From Lentisphaerota bacterium (GTDB lineage Bacteria; Verrucomicrobiota; Kiritimatiellia; RFP12; UBA1067), in contig JALHET010000032.1 in NCBI GenBank assembly GCA_022839525.1, positions 1-12,824 of the forward strand: DNA of 12,824 nt. The letters run 5' to 3'. Below the pieces are notes generated by a model that was not told the DNA's origin, did no database searches, and saw nothing but the letters and a program-made list of their open reading frames with translations. A program made the translations under genes and the position numbers. Shown here one piece after another: positions 1-8,317 of this stretch. Positions within the stretch are counted from its first letter, which is position 1. The number at the start of each line of letters is the position of its first letter.

Positions 1-1182
1 GAGCATGAGTTGCTGTCCCGGCCGCGGGCGCCAGCCCTCCACCCACAGCGCGGCCATCGCATTCAACCCGTCCGCATCCAAGACAAGGCGGCCGCTGTAA
101 GACGCGAGCAACTGGGCGATCACCCCGCGCGCGCGCCCCGACTGCGTCATGCCCGGGCCCGCGACGATCCCGTCAAAACTATTCAGATCGCGTCCCCACG
201 CCGCCAGCGCCTCGGGCGACAGGTCGCCCTGAGGGGTTTCCACGGCGTGACACATCGCCTCGGGGACGAGTGCGGCGGCCGACCACCCGCTTTGCGCGGG
301 CGCCGCCAGCGTCACCAGACCCGCACCGCTTTTCACGGCACCGAGCGCCGCAAGGACAGGCGCGTGGCAGAAACCGGCCGCCCCCCCGATGACGCACAGG
401 TGGCCGTGCAAGCCCTTGTGATCCTGCCACCCCCTCGCCGCAAACCCGCGCGCCAGTTCCGGCATGGCAATCAGTTGGCACGGCGCGTCGGCCACCTCAC
501 AGTCGCAAAGCGCATCGGGGAGACCGATGCCCGCCACCAGCAGGTGCCCGACCAGCCCGGCCTGACGGTCGTTCAAAAAACAGGCCTTGGGACGCGCGAA
601 CGTCACCGTCACGTCCGCATGGACAACCGCGCCTTCGGCCTCGCCCGTGTCGCCGTTCATGCCGGACGGCAGATCCGCGGCGATCACCAGCGCATGAGGC
701 CGCATCCGGTTGATCCAGAGGATGGCCTGTTCCGCCGCCCCGGTTGGCGCGCCGGAGCAACCGGTTCCCAACACGCCGTCAACAAGGATGCCGTGGCGCA
801 CAAGCGTCCCGGAAAAAACCGCCAGATCTTCCACCCAACTCTCGGCCGCGGCCAGAACCACATACGGCACACCTGCGGTGCGCATCTCGTCCCACGCCTC
901 GCGTGCGGCCCCCTTCAACATGGCGGGCACGCAGGTCATGATCACCTGCACACGGAACCCGTCCTCAAACAGGCAACGCGCCGCCACGCAGGCGTCGCCG
1001 CCATTGTTGCCGTGCCCGGCAACTAGAAAAACGTTTTTCACATTCCGCAGCGCGGCGGCCTTCTCCACCACACGCGCCAGCGCCGCGCCGGCCCGGCCCA
1101 TGAGAACCGTCTCCGGGATTTTCTTTTCGGTGACCGCCGCGCGGTCCGCCGCCCGCATCTGTCCGACCGTCAGGAAACGCAT
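1..1182 (-). CDS. nnr: Bifunctional NAD(P)H-hydrate epimerase / ADP- or ATP-dependent NAD(P)H-hydrate dehydratase (YjeF/Nnr), 3' end cut by window
   Basis: This cytoplasmic metabolite-repair enzyme converts hydrated NADH and NADPH back to the working cofactors. The N-terminal half epimerises the R and S hydrates, and the C-terminal half dehydrates the S form using a nucleotide. I translated the frame from ATG at 1182; it is open for 394 codons to the window edge. Residues 1-240 are the YjeF_N epimerase, with the nucleotide-binding loop GHGNNGGDA at 56-64 (the last residue is usually G), DGVLGTG at 135-141 and DLPSG at 170-174. Residues from about 245 are the ribokinase-like dehydratase, with HKGLHG at 255-260, GPG at 342-344 and LDADGLN at 368-374. 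The missing part should begin with the family's TPHPGE motif. The start overlaps the upstream deaminase gene by 13 bases, and a strong Shine-Dalgarno GGAGGG (1188-1193) lies inside that gene, so translational coupling is likely. The family assignment is secure. Confidence 0.95.
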   Translation of the reverse strand, partial: MRFLTVGQMRAADRAAVTEKKIPETVLMGRAGAALARVVEKAAALRNVKNVFLVAGHGNNGGDACVAARCLFEDGFRVQVIMTCVPAMLKGAAREAWDEMRTAGVPYVVLAAAESWVEDLAVFSGTLVRHGILVDGVLGTGCSGAPTGAAEQAILWINRMRPHALVIAADLPSGMNGDTGEAEGAVVHADVTVTFARPKACFLNDRQAGLVGHLLVAGIGLPDALCDCEVADAPCQLIAMPELARGFAARGWQDHKGLHGHLCVIGGAAGFCHAPVLAALGAVKSGAGLVTLAAPAQSGWSAAALVPEAMCHAVETPQGDLSPEALAAWGRDLNSFDGIVAGPGMTQSGRARGVIAQLLASYSGRLVLDADGLNAMAALWVEGWRPRPGQQLML

Positions 1183-2414
1183 GCCGTCCCTCCGCCGTTT
1201 AACCCTTGTCCGAAACGCGCCGCCACACGTTCGATCCGCTCGGCCGCACGCCGCACAAAGACCCTCTTCTCGGCATACCGCCCCGGATAAAAAGCGCTTT
1301 TGAAACCGGCAAGCACCAGCCGCTTGAACGCCGGAAATTTGAGCGCGCACGAGTCGGACACCAAAGCAAGTTCGCGGTTGATATCCGTGTGCGACACCAG
1401 CGTGTTGTCGGTTGCCACCGCCACCGCCATGCCGTATTCAAGCATTTTCCTGACGGGATGGTTGCGCATGTCGCCCGCGAGGTCGGGGATGGTCTGCAGG
1501 TTGCTGGTGGGGCATACCTCGATCGTCACGCGCATCGTTGCGATATAGTCGGCCAGCGCGTCGGTAAACGCGGCCTTATCGGTAATCGACGGATTCTGAA
1601 TCCTGCCGGGCGCAAAAAGGGAGGTGCCGTGACCGATGCGTTCGGCGTGGCAGCGCGCGATCGCCTCGTAGATCGACTCGGGTCCGTATGCCTCGCCCGC
1701 ATGGACAGTCTTGCGGAGAAAGTGCCGGTGCGCCTCCTCATACGCCGCCACATGATACCCCGCCCGATACCCCGCCTCTTCCCCCGCGAGATCAAACCCC
1801 ATCACGGGAACGCCGTACCGGTCCCGCGCCGCCACCGCCGCACGCACGGCCTCCAGCGACGCGATCGAGATCAGCTCGGTATGCCCCATTCCCGGCAACA
1901 TATCCAGCAGACGGTCATAATAGACGCCCATGCCACGCCCAAAGTTGCGCATCGCGCAACAGATGATCGACCATTCGAACGGAATGTCGTCTCCGTCCCG
2001 CACCGCTTCGGAACCATTGTGCTGCCGTGCCGCACGCGCCAATCCGTCCCCCACCGCTTGAAACGCGCGCACGCACGCCTCGCCCGTGTCGGCCAGCCGC
2101 TGCGGCGCGAAGCGCACCTCAAGGTACCGCACCCCCTGGGCGATGGCATCCTCGGCCATCTCGAACGCCACACGCTCCATCGCCTCAAACCGGCGCAACA
2201 CCGAACAGGTATACTCAAAGCCCAGAAGATATTCCGGCAACCCTTTGTACGAAGGTTTGAAGACCAGCGCCCGGAGCCCTTCGGCATCGTACGACGGCAG
2301 CGCCACGCCCTGCTCGCGCGCCAATTCAATCAGCGTCGGCAGGCGCAGGCATCCGTCCAAGTGCGTATGCACATCGCTTTTAGGCACCGCCCGTATCAGC
2401 TCGCGTGGCAGCAT
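1170..2414 (-). CDS. add: Adenosine deaminase family protein
   Basis: The product is a 414-residue zinc-dependent purine deaminase of the amidohydrolase superfamily, expected to convert adenosine to inosine and ammonia in the cytoplasm. Visible landmarks are HTHLDG at 16-21 (zinc ligands H16 and H18), GFDLAGEE at 206-213, HAGE at 238-241 (zinc ligand H238, catalytic E241), RIGHG at 259-263, EVCPTSN at 299-305 and TDN at 335-337 (zinc ligand D336). Classical adenosine deaminases have TDDP at the last site. The TDN form followed by LVS resembles, from memory, the actinobacterial-type enzymes, so adenosine is likely but not certain as the substrate. Residues 106-200 are longer than in the compact mammalian type. 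The start lies 3 bases after the stop of the membrane-protein gene, with GGAG 7 bases upstream. Its end overlaps the start of nnr. Confidence 0.88.
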   Translation of the reverse strand: MLPRELIRAVPKSDVHTHLDGCLRLPTLIELAREQGVALPSYDAEGLRALVFKPSYKGLPEYLLGFEYTCSVLRRFEAMERVAFEMAEDAIAQGVRYLEVRFAPQRLADTGEACVRAFQAVGDGLARAARQHNGSEAVRDGDDIPFEWSIICCAMRNFGRGMGVYYDRLLDMLPGMGHTELISIASLEAVRAAVAARDRYGVPVMGFDLAGEEAGYRAGYHVAAYEEAHRHFLRKTVHAGEAYGPESIYEAIARCHAERIGHGTSLFAPGRIQNPSITDKAAFTDALADYIATMRVTIEVCPTSNLQTIPDLAGDMRNHPVRKMLEYGMAVAVATDNTLVSHTDINRELALVSDSCALKFPAFKRLVLAGFKSAFYPGRYAEKRVFVRRAAERIERVAARFGQGLNGGGTACVS

Positions 2415-2417
2415 CGT

Positions 2418-3590
2418 TCACTCCAACCGGCTCTCTGCGGCAAGAACCAACTCCGGCCGCCATTGATTCAGGAAACAGACGGGATAGCCCCTGAAGAAAA
2501 AGTAAAACGGCAGCAGCGTGACCGCGCCGAGATAGGGCAGAACCATGGGAATGAACCCGATGCAACAGGTCATCAGCCCGAGGGCGACAATCACAAACAG
2601 GGCGGCCACGCCACACGCCATGCCGCACACCAGGTACCCCATGACAGCGAAGGGATACTGGTTGACTAGCGCAAAGACAACCAGCCACGCACGGGGAGCC
2701 GTTACGCCCTGCCAATACATGACCGGAACCACGAACGCCTTGGCAAAATGCGCCACAAGCTGCACCGTCAGAGCCAACAGCACGGCACCGGTCGCACACC
2801 CGACAGCGGGCTTCATCAGCGCGGCGTCCCACACTTTCCCCGCCGCCAGATACGGCTTGAGAACGTGCCCGTACGCAAAGGCCGCATCAAGCGCGAAAAG
2901 CAGAAACACGATCAGGAAAAAATAGACGCGCCAGACAAACAACTCGTGACCGGGCGCCTTTGAGGCCTGCCAACACTGACGGATCGGCGTTGCGGGCCGG
3001 TACCAGCAGTGCAGAAACATAAAGTCCCCCCGGGAACGCACCGCGCACAACCAAAGCGAGAACAGTAACGTGAACAGGACGACTCCCGACATCACGGCCA
3101 GTTCCATGGGATGCGCCGGGATCTGCAGGATTCTATCCAACATGTGATCCGCCTGTTTCTTCATGACCCCGGCCGAAAACTCGCCCGTATTCTGAAAATT
3201 GAAAGACGACTGCGTGCCGATATACGCCAGCCACGCGCAAAACCCGATGCTGAACCAGCGCGCGATATCGAACGGCCTGAACAGTGCCGCGACCATCCGC
3301 GAAAACGCCTGCGACACCGCCAACAGAGGCGAGGGACGCATTCCCGTGACACCGAGAAGTTGCGGCTGCGTTTTCCACACCTCTTTCTCCAGCACGGGCG
3401 GCACGTCCGAGTATCCCGGCTCGAACAACTCACGAACCTGTCCGGCGTTGCGCCACTCGGAGCCGAATTCGGGCTGCCACACAAGGTCAATCGCTTTGAG
3501 CGAACCGTTTAACGCCAACACGCGGAGTTCGTCAAATGTGACCGGCCCTTGGCGCTCGCCTTCCACCGCATAATACCATTTTTTTTCCAT
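2418..3590 (-). CDS. Polytopic membrane protein with N-terminal GYF_2 domain
   Basis: The product has 390 residues. Residues 5-56 match the bacterial GYF_2 pattern (WYYAVEGERQGPVTFDEL, then a W at 38 and a W at 46), a small fold thought to bind proline-rich peptides and common at the N-terminus of bacterial membrane proteins. After a linker rich in P and Q (57-90) come hydrophobic segments at about 112-125, 166-184, 221-241, 262-285, 302-340 (probably two) and 343-365. I do not recognise a family for the membrane part. Aromatic and cysteine residues are frequent in the last segments (for example TCCIGF at 341-346), but I see no catalytic motif. A good Shine-Dalgarno (GGGAAGG) precedes ATG by about 6 bases. 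The gene is 16 bases after pyrD and 3 bases before the deaminase gene, so it should be co-transcribed. Its role there is unknown. Confidence 0.85.
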   Translation of the reverse strand: MEKKWYYAVEGERQGPVTFDELRVLALNGSLKAIDLVWQPEFGSEWRNAGQVRELFEPGYSDVPPVLEKEVWKTQPQLLGVTGMRPSPLLAVSQAFSRMVAALFRPFDIARWFSIGFCAWLAYIGTQSSFNFQNTGEFSAGVMKKQADHMLDRILQIPAHPMELAVMSGVVLFTLLFSLWLCAVRSRGDFMFLHCWYRPATPIRQCWQASKAPGHELFVWRVYFFLIVFLLFALDAAFAYGHVLKPYLAAGKVWDAALMKPAVGCATGAVLLALTVQLVAHFAKAFVVPVMYWQGVTAPRAWLVVFALVNQYPFAVMGYLVCGMACGVAALFVIVALGLMTCCIGFIPMVLPYLGAVTLLPFYFFFRGYPVCFLNQWRPELVLAAESRLE

Positions 3591-3606
3591 CAGGTGCCTT
3601 CCCGGC

Positions 3607-4527
3607 TCACCCGCTGATCAGGGAGCCTGTCAGTTCCTTCACCGACCGCATACCGTGCCGCCGGAGATAGGCCGCAATGCCGTCGATCACGCGAAGCGGC
3701 GTCGACGGGTCAATGAAATTGGCCGTGCCCACCGCAACCGCCGTCGCACCCGCGACCAAAAACTCGATGGCCTGTCCCGGTTCCATAATACCGCCCATCG
3801 CCAAAATCGGCACCGTGGCCGCCTGCGCCGCCTCCCACACCAGCTTCACCGCCACCGGATGGATGGCGAGCCCCGAGAGACCGCCGACCTTGTTGGCCAA
3901 CACCGGCCGGCGCGTCTCGATGTCGATCACCATCGCCGGCAACGTGTTGATGAGCGCCAGCGCGTCCGCGCCCGCCTCTTGCGCCGCACGCACAAAGACT
4001 TTGATGTCGGGCACATTGGGCGCCAGTTTCGGCATCAGCGGCAACCGCGTCACACGCCGCACCGCCGCCACCAGCGACGCCGCCGTTCGGGGATCGGTGC
4101 CGAACGCATGCCCGCCCTCTTTCACATTCGGGCACGAGATGTTCAATTCCAAACCCGCCACGCCCTCCACGTCAGAGAGCCTCCGAGCGACCTCCGCGTA
4201 CTCCTCCTCGGCCGTGCCCCAGATATTGACGATCACCGGGACGCCCGTGCCACGCAGGAAAGGCATGTGTTCGCGCACGAACCCGTCCACGCCCGGCCCC
4301 TGCAGCCCGATCGCGTTGACCATGCCGCCCGGCACCTCCACATGCCGCGGCAAAGGGTTTCCCGGCCACGGCTGCAACCGGATTCCCTTGACGGTGATCG
4401 CGCCCAGCTTGGTCACGTCGATCAATTCGGCGTATTCTTCCCCATACCCGAACGTGCCTGAAGCCACCGTCACCGGATTCTTCATCCGGATACCGCCCAA
4501 CTCAACGCTCATCTCCACGTCTTGCAT
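3607..4527 (-). CDS. pyrD: Dihydroorotate dehydrogenase B (NAD+), catalytic subunit
   Basis: This is a 306-residue FMN-containing TIM barrel that oxidises dihydroorotate to orotate in pyrimidine synthesis. The class 1 active-site base is a cysteine, seen here as C132 in NISCPNV (129-135). Other landmarks are SGTFGYG at 23-29, VKG at 46-48, NAIGLQGPG at 71-79 (substrate loop), PKLAPNV at 166-172, INT at 193-195, GGLSG at 215-219 and the FMN-phosphate motifs around GG 245-246 and GT 267-268. Length and motifs fit class 1B, which needs PyrK to pass electrons to NAD. The pyrK gene lies immediately upstream with an 18-base gap, supporting the pairing. The chosen ATG gives an N-terminus like the family's. 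The upstream GGGAAAGC is only a modest ribosome site, and an in-frame ATG at codon 6 is a possible alternative. Confidence 0.96.
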   Translation of the reverse strand: MQDVEMSVELGGIRMKNPVTVASGTFGYGEEYAELIDVTKLGAITVKGIRLQPWPGNPLPRHVEVPGGMVNAIGLQGPGVDGFVREHMPFLRGTGVPVIVNIWGTAEEEYAEVARRLSDVEGVAGLELNISCPNVKEGGHAFGTDPRTAASLVAAVRRVTRLPLMPKLAPNVPDIKVFVRAAQEAGADALALINTLPAMVIDIETRRPVLANKVGGLSGLAIHPVAVKLVWEAAQAATVPILAMGGIMEPGQAIEFLVAGATAVAVGTANFIDPSTPLRVIDGIAAYLRRHGMRSVKELTGSLISG

Positions 4528-4545
4528 ACACAGACCGCTTTCCCG

Positions 4546-5325
4546 TCACCAGACGATCTCGCGCGCCTCGAAAACCGGCCCATCATGGCAAACCCGGCCG
4601 ATCCATTCCGTCCCGTCCTCCCGACGCAACTTCTGGACACAGGCCAGACAGGCGCCAACCCCGCACACCATGTGCTTGTCCAGCGAAAGCCAGCCGCGGC
4701 ATCCCGCCGCGACAGCGCGTTCTCCCACCGCCCGCAACATGCCGTCCGGGCCACACGCATAGAGCTCCGCCTGTTTGCCGGAGGCTTTCAGCCGCAACAG
4801 CTCCTTGTCCAACAGCACCGTGACCAATCCCTTCTCGCCGCGCGAACCGTCCTGCGTGGCCACCTGAACTTGCCAGCCCAGTCGTTCGAACACCCCAGTG
4901 GAAAGCACGTCGCCCGAACTCCGCCAGCCAGCCAGCAGCACGCCTTTCCGGTTCAACCGGCTTGCCAGAAACGAAAGCGGCGCCACACCGTATCCGCCCG
5001 CCACCAGAACCGGTACCCCCCGCGGCTCCAGCGGGAACCCGTTGCCCAGCGGCCCGATCACCTGAACCGCATCGCCCGGACACAAACGGCTCATCTCCTC
5101 CGTGCCGCGCCCAACCGTTTTGTAGAGAATCTCCAGCACGCCCCCGCAGACACCGGAAATGCTGAAGGGACGGCGCAAGGCGGACTGCTCCAGCCGCGGC
5201 ACCCGGAGGTGCACGAACTGTCCCGGACGCGCCTGCTTGGCAAGCAACCCCGCCTCCAACTCCAACGACCAATACCCGGCCGTTAACGGGGTCTGCCGGA
5301 TCACACTGCCGCTCACATCCATCAT
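4546..5325 (-). CDS. pyrK: Dihydroorotate dehydrogenase B, FAD/2Fe-2S electron transfer subunit
   Basis: The product (259 residues) carries electrons from the FMN of PyrD through a 2Fe-2S cluster and FAD to NAD+. The ferredoxin-reductase-like FAD domain occupies about 1-100, with RRPFSIS at 51-57 and GPLGNGF at 91-97. The NAD domain follows, with VAGGYGVAPL at 108-117 and CGP at 191-193. The C-terminal cluster-binding domain has C221, C226, C229 and C246 in the C-x4-C-x2-C-x16-C arrangement typical of PyrK, ending with the DGPVF sequence (248-252). All expected motifs are intact. Two ATG codons stand in tandem at 5325 and 5322; GGGGAAAGG lies about 11 bases upstream of the first. The gene starts 46 bases after the kinase stop codon and ends 18 bases before pyrD. 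Confidence 0.95.
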   Translation of the reverse strand: MMDVSGSVIRQTPLTAGYWSLELEAGLLAKQARPGQFVHLRVPRLEQSALRRPFSISGVCGGVLEILYKTVGRGTEEMSRLCPGDAVQVIGPLGNGFPLEPRGVPVLVAGGYGVAPLSFLASRLNRKGVLLAGWRSSGDVLSTGVFERLGWQVQVATQDGSRGEKGLVTVLLDKELLRLKASGKQAELYACGPDGMLRAVGERAVAAGCRGWLSLDKHMVCGVGACLACVQKLRREDGTEWIGRVCHDGPVFEAREIVW

Positions 5326-5371
5326 ACCGAGAAAAACCTTTCCCCATACCGCATGTCAAACACACCCGCGC

Positions 5372-8311
5372 TCACGGCTGTCCGGCGGTTCCTGCGGCAG
5401 GCTCGCCCGCCGGAAACACCGGCTGCTCCCCTTGCGGCGAAATCTCGCTCTGCGCTTCAATATAGTCCACACGCGAACGCACGCGCTTGATTTCCGCATT
5501 CACGACCGCCGCTGTCTCCATCTGCCCGTCCACGGTGAGTTTCTTCTGCAGCTCCTGCAGTTTTTTCACATACCTCTCGGTCGTGTTGATGATACCCTCC
5601 GCACGGCTGCGCCTGTTCCCCTCACGCAACAGGAAAAACTTTTTCTGCAACTCCGCCAGACCGGAGGGCTGTATCACCATGTTCCGCGGCAGAATCGCAC
5701 GGTCCGCCTCAAACCGCCCCACCTCGTCGCGCACACTCTCCCACCCCCCGTAATCGCCCGCCCGCTGAAACGAGTCCATGAGTTCCGACAGGCCGATGAG
5801 ATACTTGTCGGGCCATTCAGCCGCCTTTTTCGCGGCATCCTTCTCGACCCCCACCAGCTCATTCTCGAACACGCCGCGCAACGTGGCGATCTTCTGCACG
5901 CGGCCCTTGTCCGTGCCGGCCAACAGCATCTGTGGGGTTTCCGTTTCAGGCACGCCCGCCGTCCCCGACGATGCCAAGACCGCTTCCGCCGCGAGCTGTT
6001 GCGGCGCATTGCGCACACTGCGGATCTCCGTGTTCACCGCCGAGGCGAGATCCATTTTGCCTTCCTGCATGTAGATCTTCTGCATGTCGGTGAGGTCGTT
6101 CACGTATTTCTTGCATAGGGTCACCAGCTTGCGGCTGTGCAAGAGCTGCTGATCCGACAGCATCTGACGGTATTTGTTCTTGAGCACGTTCAGTTCCGAA
6201 AGTGTCTCGCTGGCCTTCTCGCTGATCTGCCGCGTGTCGTCAAACCGCTTACGCTCCGTCTGAACCACGTCCCAACCCTCGAAATCTCCCGCCGTGCGGC
6301 ACCTTTCCATCAGCAAATCCAACTCACGCGCATATTCCACCGGCCATGCCCGCTGGAAGGCCGCCTGCTCGGCATCGATTTCGGCCATCTGGCGCACGTA
6401 TTCATTCTGCTTCTGTTCCAGCGCATCCGGTTTCGGCACGCGCGCCTTTTCAGGAACCCCCTCCGCTACGCGTTCCCGGAACGGTTCGGCCAGAAGCGCC
6501 TTGTCGCCCAGCAAGAACCCCGCGTAATGCCCGAGCGGCGCGGCCACGACACTCCGCTCATACATCCAGAATGCCGGCCGGTAAACCAGTGTGGAAAACG
6601 CGCCAAGGCTGCCTTTGAACGCCTTCACGGCAGCCGGCAGACTGAACACATACACCAGGAAAGCAACCGCAACCAGCACGCAGACCAGCCGCATATTGAC
6701 GAGCACCGCGTGAAACCGGATCGCTCTCCGGATGCGTAACACTTCCGGATGGTCCGGGACGGCCTCGCGCAGCAACTCGCCACAAATCCGCGCCGCCGAA
6801 TCCCATTCCCTGTTTTTCAAAGCACGGTGCGCCCGCTGCAAATCGCGCCGCACCGTCAACTCCGGCAACTGCTGCAACTCACTTTCAAACCCCCGTTTAT
6901 CTTCCGACAGTTCCCGGTACTGCTGGATAAAGGCCGCAGCACGCTCAAAGTTCTCCGCACGGATCTCGATCGGGATATGCTCGTGCAATTGCTCGCGCCG
7001 CCGGATGCTTTTCTCCGCCAACTCGCGCAGTTCCGTCACCTCGAGCAGATACCTGCGGCCCGAAGAACCTGCCGGCTCGAACCCGTGGACACGCCCCGCA
7101 TACATAATGACCCGTTCGAAACGCTGTTGCCCCGAGGCCTCGCGCATCTTCTTGAGCAGCAGCAAAACCGACTCGTAGGCGCGCGCGTCCGCCCCACAAT
7201 TCCCGCAGAACTGCACACCCACAAATGTCTCCGCGCCGCACTCCGGGCACGCCTCAGAACCGTCCCACCCGCACTCCGCGCAAAACTTGATCGCCAGCGG
7301 ATTCACCGCGTCACACCACTTGCAGCGCCATGTGGTCTTTACCGTCGGAATCTCGACGTGCGTCTTGGCCTGCACCTCATGCAAGGCGTCATTGAATGCG
7401 GCCACCGACTCCCACCGCTGCTCCTTGTCCGTGGCCAGCGCCTTCACCACCACAGCCCGCACCTGCACCGGGACATCCTGCTCACGGAAATACCGCGGGT
7501 TCTGACCGGTAAGGACAAAGTACAGCAGCGCGCCCAGCCCGTACACATCCGCCCGCTCGTCCGACAGGCTGGCGTCCGACTCCTGTTCCGGCGCACCATA
7601 ACCGAGCGACAACAGTTTTTCGCCCGGCACCGTGAGCTTCAACTCCTCTTTGCTCATCAGCCGCGCCAACCCGAAATCCACGATTTTGGGCTCGTTGCTC
7701 TTATCCAACAAAATATTGCTCGGCTTCAAATCGCGGTGGATCACACCACTGGCATGCGCATACGCCATCGCCCGCCCGATTTTCAGCACGAGTTCGCACG
7801 CCTCGTCCAACGAAAACTGCCCGTGCCGCGCCACACGCTGGTCGAGCGTTAGAGGCGGGTTTGGCTGCACCAGCCCCCCCGCCGGCGCCTCGCTCTTGAC
7901 CACCGGGTCATCCGGCCCCGCGATATACTCCATCACGATGAACGGGCCGTCCTCGTCTTCGCCCAGCGCATAAATATGCACGATGTGCACATGGCTCAGC
8001 ACCGCGACCGCACGGGCCTCATGCAGAAACCGCTGCCGCAGCATCGGGATGGCCTGCGCCTGATGGTTCAACCGCTTGATGGCGACGAACCGCCCCAACC
8101 GGCGGTCCCTCGCAAGATACACCACGCCCATGCCGCCGTTTCCGATCTTGCTGTAGATCGTGTATTGATCGAACAGCTTGTCGGCATGGGGCTCTTCATA
8201 GGACGGCTCCCCGCCCTGCACAACACGGACGGTCTGGACGTCACGTTGACCCGACGGCGTTAAACGTTCCGTCGGCGGAACCTGAATTCTGGCTGTGCTC
8301 TCTTGCTGCAC
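5372..8311 (-). CDS. Transmembrane Hanks-type Ser/Thr protein kinase with zinc ribbons and duplicated extracytoplasmic domain
   Basis: This 979-residue protein should phosphorylate Ser/Thr residues of cytoplasmic targets. A tail of about 50 residues precedes the kinase domain (50-313): glycine loop GNGGMG at 57-62, VAIK with K79, HRDLKPSN at 192-199, DFG at 212-214 and APE at 240-242. All catalytic residues are present. An insertion of about 20 residues rich in P and G follows the hinge (132-152). Two zinc ribbons come next, with C330/C333/C344/C347 and C355/C358/C369/C372. Residues 441-531 are helical with a TPR-like end. One membrane segment lies at about 537-560. The 420 residues beyond it should be extracytoplasmic and contain two copies of one helical module (656-767 and 833-945), probably coiled coil. 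The start is GTG with a strong Shine-Dalgarno. It probably heads the pyrK-to-nnr operon. Its substrate and signal cannot be told from the sequence. Confidence 0.93.
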   Translation of the reverse strand: MQQESTARIQVPPTERLTPSGQRDVQTVRVVQGGEPSYEEPHADKLFDQYTIYSKIGNGGMGVVYLARDRRLGRFVAIKRLNHQAQAIPMLRQRFLHEARAVAVLSHVHIVHIYALGEDEDGPFIVMEYIAGPDDPVVKSEAPAGGLVQPNPPLTLDQRVARHGQFSLDEACELVLKIGRAMAYAHASGVIHRDLKPSNILLDKSNEPKIVDFGLARLMSKEELKLTVPGEKLLSLGYGAPEQESDASLSDERADVYGLGALLYFVLTGQNPRYFREQDVPVQVRAVVVKALATDKEQRWESVAAFNDALHEVQAKTHVEIPTVKTTWRCKWCDAVNPLAIKFCAECGWDGSEACPECGAETFVGVQFCGNCGADARAYESVLLLLKKMREASGQQRFERVIMYAGRVHGFEPAGSSGRRYLLEVTELRELAEKSIRRREQLHEHIPIEIRAENFERAAAFIQQYRELSEDKRGFESELQQLPELTVRRDLQRAHRALKNREWDSAARICGELLREAVPDHPEVLRIRRAIRFHAVLVNMRLVCVLVAVAFLVYVFSLPAAVKAFKGSLGAFSTLVYRPAFWMYERSVVAAPLGHYAGFLLGDKALLAEPFRERVAEGVPEKARVPKPDALEQKQNEYVRQMAEIDAEQAAFQRAWPVEYARELDLLMERCRTAGDFEGWDVVQTERKRFDDTRQISEKASETLSELNVLKNKYRQMLSDQQLLHSRKLVTLCKKYVNDLTDMQKIYMQEGKMDLASAVNTEIRSVRNAPQQLAAEAVLASSGTAGVPETETPQMLLAGTDKGRVQKIATLRGVFENELVGVEKDAAKKAAEWPDKYLIGLSELMDSFQRAGDYGGWESVRDEVGRFEADRAILPRNMVIQPSGLAELQKKFFLLREGNRRSRAEGIINTTERYVKKLQELQKKLTVDGQMETAAVVNAEIKRVRSRVDYIEAQSEISPQGEQPVFPAGEPAAGTAGQP
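5477..6346 (-). repeat. Two diverged copies of a ~112-residue module in the kinase C-terminus
   Basis: Copy 1 is residues 656-767 (6011-6346) and copy 2 is residues 833-945 (5477-5815). Both open with WP, keep 24 residues to a second W in AGDFEGW (674-680) or AGDYGGW (851-857), then have RF (689-690, 866-867). Both close with a Y-V start at 736 or 914, a GxM near the middle and an NxEIxxVR end (760-767, 938-945). By eye, 15 of 35 residues are identical at the front and 14 of 32 at the back. The middle differs by a net insertion of 1 residue in copy 2. The two are joined by a linker of about 65 residues. This is protein-level duplication that has diverged, not a recent DNA repeat. Confidence 0.85.
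7196..7324 (-). other. Double zinc-ribbon segment within the kinase
   Basis: Residues 330-372 of the kinase hold four CxxC pairs in two ribbons: C330-x2-C333 with C344-x2-C347, then C355-x2-C358 with C369-x2-C372. The spacing between pairs within each ribbon is 10 residues, and each second pair is followed by G. This is the usual double zinc-ribbon pattern. It lies directly after the kinase C-lobe, on the cytoplasmic side. It may mediate protein contacts or oligomerisation, but nothing here shows which. Confidence 0.85.
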
Positions 8312-8317
8312 GCGACA

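Noticed and set aside
10..1026. Plus-strand open frame of 338 codons
   Set aside because: It is antisense to nnr, whose frame I translated and which carries all epimerase and dehydratase motifs.
1206..2669. Long plus-strand open frame of 487 codons
   Set aside because: It is antisense to the deaminase and GYF genes. Its translation is rich in R, H and P with no recognisable motif, as expected for a shadow frame in GC-rich coding DNA.
5354..5359. Perfect -35 box TTGACA on the minus strand upstream of pyrK
   Set aside because: No -10-like hexamer follows at 16-18 bases (the sequence there is TTTTTC), so a separate pyrK promoter is not supported.
4583..5365. 260-codon minus-strand frame overlapping pyrK
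   Set aside because: It lies in a different frame from the complete, motif-bearing PyrK and has no recognisable domain.
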